Positions 56,791 to 64,000 of a stretch of DNA of 64,000 bases are shown piece by piece. The first letter of the stretch is position 1. Each line of letters opens with the position of its first letter. The position numbers and the translations under genes are program-made. Source of the DNA: Geosiphon pyriformis (Eukaryota; Glomeromycota; Glomeromycetes; Archaeosporales; Geosiphonaceae); the NCBI GenBank assembly GCA_016748015.1, contig JAAOMT010000599.1, positions 34,151 through 98,150 on the forward strand, given 5' to 3'. Under the pieces are notes generated by a model. It saw only the letters and a program-made list of their open reading frames with translations. It was not told the DNA's origin and did not search any database.

Positions 56791-58512
56791 TCAAGCAGGT
56801 ACTTGATAATGTTGTGTGGATGGTTGTTAGTATTGCTGTTGGATTGGCTGTAGAGCAGACTGATAATAGTTATTTTGGTATTGGGGTCTTGGTGGATAGT
56901 AAGCTGGTGGTGGTGGTTGATAATAAGATTGCTATAGTAAAGGGTAACGTTGATTACTCCTATTTTGTTGGTCTTGTTGTAGCTTTCTGCAATCTCTTTT
57001 CCAGTGGCCAGAGATTCCACAGTAATGGCAATTCTGAGGCTGGTTATTAGAAAGTGGTGCAAAGTTATTTTGATTTTGTCTTTGGGGTGGTTGATATCTT
57101 TGGGGTTGCTGTTGTTGTTGATTGGTGAAATAGTTTTCAACCTTCTTTGTGAGTTGGTCAATTTTTTCCTCAGCTGCTAAGCTGGTTTTTCCAATTGCCA
57201 AATTTACAAGTTTTGTGCAATTGGCCTCTTCTATGGCCATTTTGTATCTTTTTGCATGCTGTATGGCAGAGTTTAAATCTTCTGGCGCATGTGAGTGAAC
57301 CTTTTTAATTAATTTATCTTTTAGACCAGCAATAAATTGATCTAAGATTTGAGCATTGGAATAATAATTATTTGTTTCAAGTTGGCAAATTTGTCTGAGA
57401 AGTTTGTTGAATTTCTCGATATAAGTCATAACAGATTCGGAGGGTTCTTGTTTGATATTTCAAAAACGATTTTGAAGGGTAATGAAGGTATTATTGTCGG
57501 TGAACTGTTCAAGGAAGGCTGCTTTGAAAGCGTTCCAATCATTGAATGGGGCGGCCAAGTTTTCAAATCATTCTCCTGCTGTTCTTTTGAGAAAGTAGTG
57601 AATTGTTTTTAACATTCTGGCAGCATTCCATCTATTTGCATCTCCAGCTTTAGTAACTTGGTCAAGCCATTCTTGGGGACTGGTCTCAATGTTTTTTCCA
57701 TTAAATTCAGGGATTTTTGCAATGTATGTTGTCATTTTGTCTTCTTCATTTTCACTGTCTATTGATTCTTCTTCAGATATTTCAGGTTCGTTTTCTTTGT
57801 TCACTGCTGTCTCAAAGTGTTCACTTTGATTTTTAGCTAGAAAGTCAAGGAGATTAGAACTAGTTTGAAGGGGTTCTTGTTGTCTGATGGGACTTCTGAG
57901 TGATGTAAAATCTTCTGGTCTTGCAAATCAATTCAAAGGTGAATTAGTCATTTGTGCTTGTGCAAGTGAAGCTGGAAAAGGTGTGATAGTAAGTGGAAGT
58001 TTTGAACTGGTTCCTTGTTCAGGTGTTTGTAAATGTTTGGCAGTTGTTTTTGGTAGTGTTGGAGTATTTGGGGTGGTTTTTGAGTCTTGTTTTAATTTGT
58101 TTTTGTCTTTGTTGCTTGTTTCTGTTTTTGATTCAAAATCAATAAAGTATTGAGACTGCACTGGATATGTTTTTTCACAGTATTTGATAATGTTAAAATT
58201 AAGTTTGTGAAAGTAAGTGGCAAGTGTTTTGCTATTAAGGTTTTCAGTTCCCAACTGTGAATAGTGTGCTAAATTATTGTAAAGGTTGCTTCTAACTTCT
58301 GAGATATTGTAATTTCCAAAAAGATAATTGTTAATGTGGTTTTCAATGTATTGGTATACTGATTTCTTGACAACTTCAATTCCGTCTAAAATGTTGAATC
58401 TTTGCTTGCAGTGGGTGTAAATTGATTGGTAATACTCTAGAGTTGTTGCGTCTGGTGTGATTGCCACTTTGAATTTTGTTGTTGCTGTGTTATTTCTGTA
58501 GGAGAGCACCAA
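56791..58512 (-). pseudogene. gag: Gypsy-2 gag
   Basis: One frame with stops. The N-terminal region is open from just after the LTR without ATG (58512-57928). An in-frame ATG at 57735-57733 starts the capsid-like region, corresponding to 18644 in Gypsy-1. The CCHC knuckle CHYCGISGHWKRDC is intact at 57030-56989. Stops include a TGA near 57926 (Gln in Gypsy-1), TGAs for Trp and Arg in the capsid region, and the terminal TGA 56793-56791 shared with Gypsy-1. The 6-A run near 57165 lacks the extra A of Gypsy-1, so core and knuckle stay in frame. Confidence 0.85.
58501..58511 (-). other. Primer binding site (Gypsy-2)
   Basis: GGAGAGCACCA on + (TGGTGCTCTCC on the minus strand), 2 nt after the LTR, identical to Gypsy-1. 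Confidence 0.85.
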
Positions 58513-58513
58513 A

Positions 58514-59497
58514 TATTACCAGAGGTTTTTGGTCTCTTTTCTTGAATGTTGTTAATGTCTGTTTGTTGTGAATTCACATTTTCAGGAAGTAGTTGGACCT
58601 CCAGTAACTGAATTTATTTTCAAATTATCTCCTATAATTTGAACTTACTGGACTTATAAGTGGAATGGCCAATTTCGTGCCAGTTGCTTTATGTAGTTAT
58701 GTTGTAGTAAACATCAACTCTTTTCTAGGAATTGCTTGTCTGAAAGCTCACTAAAAATGTGTAGTTATTTTGCTGTAAAAGTCAACTCTTCTACAGGAAT
58801 CTTGTCTGTAGACTACCCTAATGATTGTAATAAGAAAATAAAAAAAATAAAATAAAAAAAATGTAAAAGAAATAGGATTTTATCAAGGGAAACGTTTTTC
58901 TATTCAGGCCTGGAGTCACTAACAGTTTACTGAAATTGGTAGCTAATCAATTTCAAAATGTTAATTGGGTTTTGGGAATTTTCCAAGTGCAATAATTAAA
59001 GAATTTGGTTTTTTGAATTATTTGATATTTAATTTTTTTTGTGTGTGTAGGAATAGTTCTAAGTAATAAATCTAAAGTAAGATACATTTTTTCGAAGAAA
59101 AATGCTCTTTTTTTATACAACTTGTTATAACACTATTCTATGAACTTGAACTTTGCTATTTTCTACAATTTCGCTGAACTAAAGATACATTTTGGCGAAC
59201 TACAAATTATTTCTGCAAACTATTAGATATTTTGGTGAATTATCAATTATTTCGGCGAATTTCTACAAATTTCGGCGAACTTTTGAATGTTACATAGTTT
59301 AGGGTATTGCATGATTGATCATTGCAATTAGGTTACATTTGTGTTGTGTACAAATTGGATTATTAATTTAAATGATAATTTCAGATATTTTGCTAATGTA
59401 ATAAGTAATAATTTGAAATGATAATATATGCTAATTAATGATAGGATTTATAAGATAATTTCATGCTAAATAATATCTCTAATTTCGTCTGGTAACA
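58514..59497 (-). repeat. Gypsy-2 5' LTR (984 bp)
   Basis: On the minus strand it begins TGTTACCAGACG and ends GGTAATA. It has the same length as the other LTR. In the terminal 330 bases I counted about 18 differences from 49612 onward, apparently all transitions. Confidence 0.95.
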
Positions 59498-60144
59498 ACA
59501 CTAATTAGATACAAGAATTTTTTGTGAATTATTCCAAAATTAATCTATAAAATTTAAAATCTTCCTAACTATAATATCATAATATAAATTATTTCTTAAT
59601 TTTTTATTGTTGTGTATGTTTATGTACTTCTTCTCAGAAATTAAACTGAAATTTACTCACTGTCTAAGATTTTTTTTGAAGCTATCTTTGCAATTTTCTA
59701 ATATGTTTTTCTAATTTAGAAACATAAAATATTAATAGTCTTTAGCACTTTTCTTAATTTTCACAATAAAATTTTTATTAATTAGTAACAATGTGAATAA
59801 TCTTGATCGTAAATTATTTTTCCAAGGAATTTAGCTAATAAATAATAGTTTCATTTAATAAATAATACAAATAAGTTTCTTAATACTTTAGATTATAATT
59901 ATTCAGTTTTTAATATATTTTTTTATTTCTTTTTGATTAAAAATTTTTGTGAATATTTATTTTAAAAGTAAAGACTAAAAAATAATTAAAGTAGAACTGT
60001 TGAATAAATTGTTTAATAACTTGTTTTTATGATTTGTTAGATGATATCATTATTTTTCTTAATATTAAAGCTACTATATATATACATATTTGTAGTTCTA
60101 TAAAAAAACACATTATAATACTTTCTTTTTAGTATTTCAATCTG
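59498..60144. other. A+T-rich flank right of Gypsy-2
   Basis: No gene signal. Before the insertion this was directly upstream of the pseudogene that starts at 49440. Confidence 0.45.
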
Positions 60145-60297
60145 GTGTTTGTTACTATTACCAGTTGGTATTGACTACTATTATTAGTTGGTATTGGCCA
60201 TTATTACTAGTTGGTATTGGTTACTATTACCAGTTAGTATTGGCTGCTATTATAAACTAGTACTTACTATTATTGCAAAATAGTGTTTGCTATTATG
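60145..60297. repeat. 23-bp tandem repeat (minisatellite), about 6 copies
   Basis: Units follow the pattern GGYTACTATTACCAGTTGGTATT, mostly 23 nt each, becoming more diverged to the right. It lies just before Gypsy-D. Confidence 0.85.
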
Positions 60298-60349
60298 TTA
60301 ATTATTATCTTTCTAAGATTATTACTGTGCTATATTATGATTGGATAAT

Positions 60350-62640
60350 TTATATTATTTTATGATTTTTTTGCTAAATTTTTAAACTGTAACAGTGTTT
60401 TATAAATATTGTATATAATAAAATTCTCTGAAAATTAATAATAGTGTACTTAAACAATATTAATATATTCTCAAAAATGTTCAATAACCATTTGCTTAAC
60501 TTCCAACAAATTTTTAATTATCTTTAAAGTGCTAGACTAAAAATTAATCCAAACAAATACTTCTTTAAAAAGACTAAACTAAAATTCCTAAAACATATAA
60601 TAAGCAAAAATAGAGTAAAACTAAATTCTAACAAGATTTAAAAAATAAACTTTCTGGTTTTAACCAATCTATGTAAACTAAAAAGATTCTTAAGACTGGT
60701 TAAATACTACTGTAAATTTGTTAAAAACTTTTTTAACATTGCAAAACAATTTCATTATTTGCTGTTAAAACATATTCTGTATCTATATAAAAAAAATAGT
60801 AAGAAACTTTTGATTATCTTAAATAACACTTAATAGAAGTACTAATATTGATTTATTCAGACTTTAATAAATGCTTTATTGTTATTATAAACATTTTAAA
60901 GAATATACTAAAAACCATTTTGTCACAAATCAAATCAGACAATAAGAATATTCAATTACTTATACCAGTTACAATACTAATACAGTAAAAAAAATATACA
61001 GTATAACTAATTTAAAATGTCTTATTATTTACTAAGTTGTACAAAATTGAAAACATTATTTTTGCCAACTATTTAACTTATGTACTGATTACAAAAAACT
61101 TATTTGGTTAATTAGCAAATTACAACTTAAAAGAAAATATGCATAATAAAGTATTTATTTGTAATAATTTTTATATAAAGTATATTATAAGAAAAAAGCC
61201 AAAAACACTAATATTAACAATTTGTCAAGAATAATACAAATCTAAACTTATGAATACAATCATTTACTAATAATTATATCAGTATTTATTAACACTTTGG
61301 TTTAAAAAAAAATTATCTCAACAAAAACAAAGTATTATATGAAAACAAAATCTCAATAATTTTATTCAAAACAATCAACTATACTATTAAGAATGTTAAA
61401 ACTGCACTATTTTATAATAAATTATAAAAAACAATAAAAAAGAAACTATTTTGCATGACATGTATTTTGATTTAACTACAGAACACTTTAACAAAGATGT
61501 TACTTTGAAAAAAACAATAAATCTATATTATTGGTTAATAATGTATAAAAATATTTTTGAATATATTTTTAACTATAACTTATGTTAATAAAGAGAAAAA
61601 GCCAGAATAATAAAACAATTTTAACTCATTTTAGTGAAAAATATTTTTAATAAAATTAGAATTAATTTGATTGGTTTTTTTTTAATTACATCTAAAAAAA
61701 TTGCTATATTATTGTAACTATAAACTATCTTATCAAATGGTTTAAAATTAGAGCTATTCAAATAGCAAATGTTAAAACAATAGCCGAATTTGTATATTAA
61801 AATCTGATTTGTTAATATAAATGTTTGAAAAAATTATTATTTGACCAAAAAACTTATTTTATCAATAATATGCTAATTAAACTAAGCCAATAATTCAGAA
61901 TAAAACAATCTTTATTGTCACTTTATTACCTATAAACAAATAAACTAATAGAACAATTTAACTAAACATTATGTAAAACATTAGCAAAAATAAATTATAA
62001 AAATCCACAAAAATAAGACTTATTTATATCTTTTATATTATTAACATATCAAATATTAAAGCAAAATACTACCTAGTTTATATTATTTGAACTAGTTTAC
62101 AGAAGAAAAACCACTTTACTTATTGAACAAAAAATATTTTTTTTCTTAACAAAACAATTACTAAAGAGAATTTTGAAGCTATCTTATATTAGAAAACATA
62201 CTAATTTATGAAAACATTAAAAAACAATTATAAAACAATAGCTAAAAATATTAATAATACTTAAGAACAATAGAAAAAAAAACATAATAATTACTTATCT
62301 AATCAACCAGTTGAATTTAAGATTAAAAACTAAGTATTATTATATTATACTAAGCTAAAAAACAGTGAAATAAAAAGTTTGACTTAAAATGTGATGAACT
62401 ATTTTATATACACAAAGTTTTAAACAATAAAGCTTATAAATTATAATTAAAAAACAGAATTTTAAAAAAATAGCACATAGAAATTGTTTAAAAATTTATT
62501 ATACAAACCAAAAGTTATTGTTATTTGTATCTTAATTAGAAACACAGATTTTATTAATCAGACCAGAAAATATACTATAAGATCTAGAACCAATTATTAT
62601 TATTAAAATATAATTAATATATAACCATTTAATTAAAAAA
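60350..62640 (+). pseudogene. Gypsy-D: deeply decayed RT, RNase H and integrase
   Basis: In order on +: an RT box with YLNN (YLDD with both Asp lost) near 60447; then ARLKINPNKYFFKKTKLKFL and LKRFLRLVKYYCKFVKNF (60525-60740); a faint RNase H; an integrase zinc region LHDMYFDLTTEHFNKDVTLK (about 61450-61500); an IN core remnant IRINLIGFF (about 61650); and the pol end DLEPIIII near 62590. Stops are everywhere and G+C is very low. Related to Gypsy-1 but clearly older. Confidence 0.65.
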
Positions 62641-62697
62641 TTCAAATATATATAAAAACCAAGACAGCAAAAAAAAAGTTGATAGTATTCTCAACAT

Positions 62698-63365
62698 GGA
62701 TCTTTTAAATCAAATTTTAAGACTTTCAAAACAACTATTTGAAGCAATTCAACAATTTACAATATCAATAGAAATTATAATTAATAGAAAAAAGTTACAA
62801 TACAAAAATTTGCACAAAAAAAAAAGAACAAGAATTTAACAAAAACTAAGCATTTCTATTTCTTTGATTAATCAAAAAAAAAAAAAGATTGTATATGCTT
62901 AACAAAATTAAGAAAGCTTTAAATAAGCTAATTATAGAACTAATAATAAGAAAGTAGACACCAAAAACCTTTAAAGCATGGAAAAAAAGACTTTTACTAG
63001 TATATTGATTTTTTAAAATTGGTAAAAAACTTGATCTTCAAACATTATATTTAAATACTAACAAATAAATATTCAACAGAAAAGTTCTGAAATAAATAGA
63101 AAAATTCATTAAAAGAAATAATCTAATACTGTATTACAAAGTAACATATTAATTGTATTTAGTATTTAAATATTGTCCAGCAATACTGTTAAACAATTCA
63201 CTAAAGTTGATTACAGTTAATAATATAAAATGAATAATAAATACACAGTTTGAAAACCTACAAAAAACAATACCTGACACAATAATTGAATATTATACTA
63301 AAAAAACAATTTTTACAGATATATACGATTTTACAAAAGCTTAAAAAGAAAAAATATTATTATTT
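62698..63365 (+). pseudogene. Gypsy-D post-pol ORF, possible ORF3 homologue
   Basis: Begins MDLLNQILRLSKQLFEAIQQ at ATG 62698, soon after the end of pol. The far end reads FENLQKTIPDTIIEYY...TDIYDFTK...KEKILLF (about 63250-63365), whose spacing parallels FQQFSDQISSIILDYY...TDSTW...FEEKVML in Gypsy-1 ORF3. The middle is scrambled by stops. Homology is an inference from pattern and position and needs a profile comparison. Confidence 0.4.
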
Positions 63366-64000
63366 AAGTAGAAAAACCAATTCAAAAGTAATTGAAAAAA
63401 TGTGATTAAAACATAATAACATAAAAAAACATGATAATATAAAATAATACAAAATAATGTATATTAACTCAGAATAATGCAAAATAATACACAATAATAT
63501 AAAATAGTACAGAATAATTAGTCATAACATAAAATAACTAGTTATAGTATAAAAAAACAAAATGACAAACAATAATAATAAGTAATAGCTAATAATAATA
63601 AACAATTAAAAGCAATTTTGTAAAACTAGAAAATATATATAAAAACAAGTAGTTTTAGCAGAAAAAAAAGACAAATAGACAAAAAACAATATTTTTATTT
63701 ATTTTCTATATTTTTTAGATCAATTTTATCTATATTTTATACTTATATTATCTTAAATAAAAAATATATTTAAGACCAAATTACTTATACATAATTTATA
63801 AATTTCCATATTCAACTTAAATTAATTATTTTTTTTTCTTTTATTCCTAGTCAAATGTTCTTAACATAAAACATCTTAGAACAGTAATAACTTAAACCAA
63901 TTATTTTTGATTATGATAATTAATAATACTAATTTTATTTTATTTTATTTTTATTTTATTTTATTTTTATTTATTTATTTCTTTTGTAGAATGATAATAT
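63366..64000. other. A+T-rich low-complexity sequence
   Basis: Repeated AATAATACAAAATAAT-like units between about 63400 and 63560, possibly a decayed LTR of Gypsy-D, and (TTTTA)n at about 63930-63980. No gene signal. Confidence 0.45.

Larger units (their letters stand above)
49612..59497 (-). mobile_element. Gypsy-2: full-length Ty3/gypsy LTR retrotransposon with dUTPase
   Basis: Same family as Gypsy-1, on the opposite strand, 9886 bp. The direct repeat ACAC at 49608-49611 and 59498-59501 is the target duplication. Gag-protease-Cys-dUTPase-RT-RH-IN lie in one single frame from 58512 to 51412, about 2365 codons, broken only by stop codons. This shows that the ancestral layout needs no frameshift between gag and pol. 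Catalytic residues are lost in protease and RT. LTR divergence is higher than in Gypsy-1, so it is older. Confidence 0.95.

Overview
The window looks like a piece of a large, very A+T-rich fungal genome. The best fit is an arbuscular mycorrhizal fungus (Glomeromycotina, Rhizophagus-like). This rests on the style of its Ty3/gypsy and LINE elements, on poly-N/S-rich coding sequence and on dense trinucleotide microsatellites, all judged from memory of such families and not from a search. No tRNA, rRNA, CRISPR array or convincing conserved host gene was seen.

Layout. (1) 1-14.2 kb is a gene-poor but sequence-complex host segment packed with microsatellites and pyrimidine tracts. It holds one plausible small Ser/Asn/His-rich gene (3120-3689) and several G+C-containing inverted repeats that may be regulatory. 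(2) From about 14.2 kb to the end the composition changes abruptly to extremely A+T-rich DNA made of transposons in all stages of decay. (3) 16874-26603 (+ strand) is a nearly complete Ty3/gypsy element, Gypsy-1, with 1002-bp LTRs and CTGG target duplications. It contains an assembly gap. It sits inside the coding sequence of a LINE (LINE-A, minus strand, about 16.44-33.65 kb), whose reading frame resumes exactly across the insertion. (4) 26933-27959 is a second insertion in LINE-A: a 1-kb element with about 260-280-bp terminal inverted repeats rich in GAATTCC. (5) 35.3-38.2 kb holds a 5'-truncated LINE (LINE-B, +) and an ORF1-only LINE relic (LINE-C, -). (6) 41-45.3 kb holds two older gypsy relics and a decayed copy of the inner part of the inverted-repeat element. 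(7) 46.9-49.44 kb is an unrecognised long pseudogene on the minus strand. (8) 49612-59497 (minus strand) is a second full-length copy of the Gypsy-1 family, Gypsy-2, with 984-bp LTRs and ACAC target duplications. (9) 60.35-63.4 kb is a deeply decayed relative, Gypsy-D.

The main biological interest is the Gypsy-1/Gypsy-2 family. Its gag-pol is in one frame in Gypsy-2, in the order Gag with CCHC knuckle, aspartic protease, a Cys-pair-rich segment of unknown role, a five-motif trimeric-type dUTPase, reverse transcriptase, RNase H and integrase. Between pol and the 3' LTR lies an additional 225-codon ORF with no membrane segments. It spans the polypurine tract and runs 32 nt into the LTR. It is intact in Gypsy-2, carries a single stop in Gypsy-1, and has a possible trace in Gypsy-D. 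LTR differences within each element appear to be transitions only, as expected from cytosine deamination of double-stranded DNA. Gypsy-2 has lost catalytic Asp residues in protease and RT, while Gypsy-1 keeps its catalytic residues but has stops and homopolymer frameshifts. Neither copy looks autonomous as assembled.
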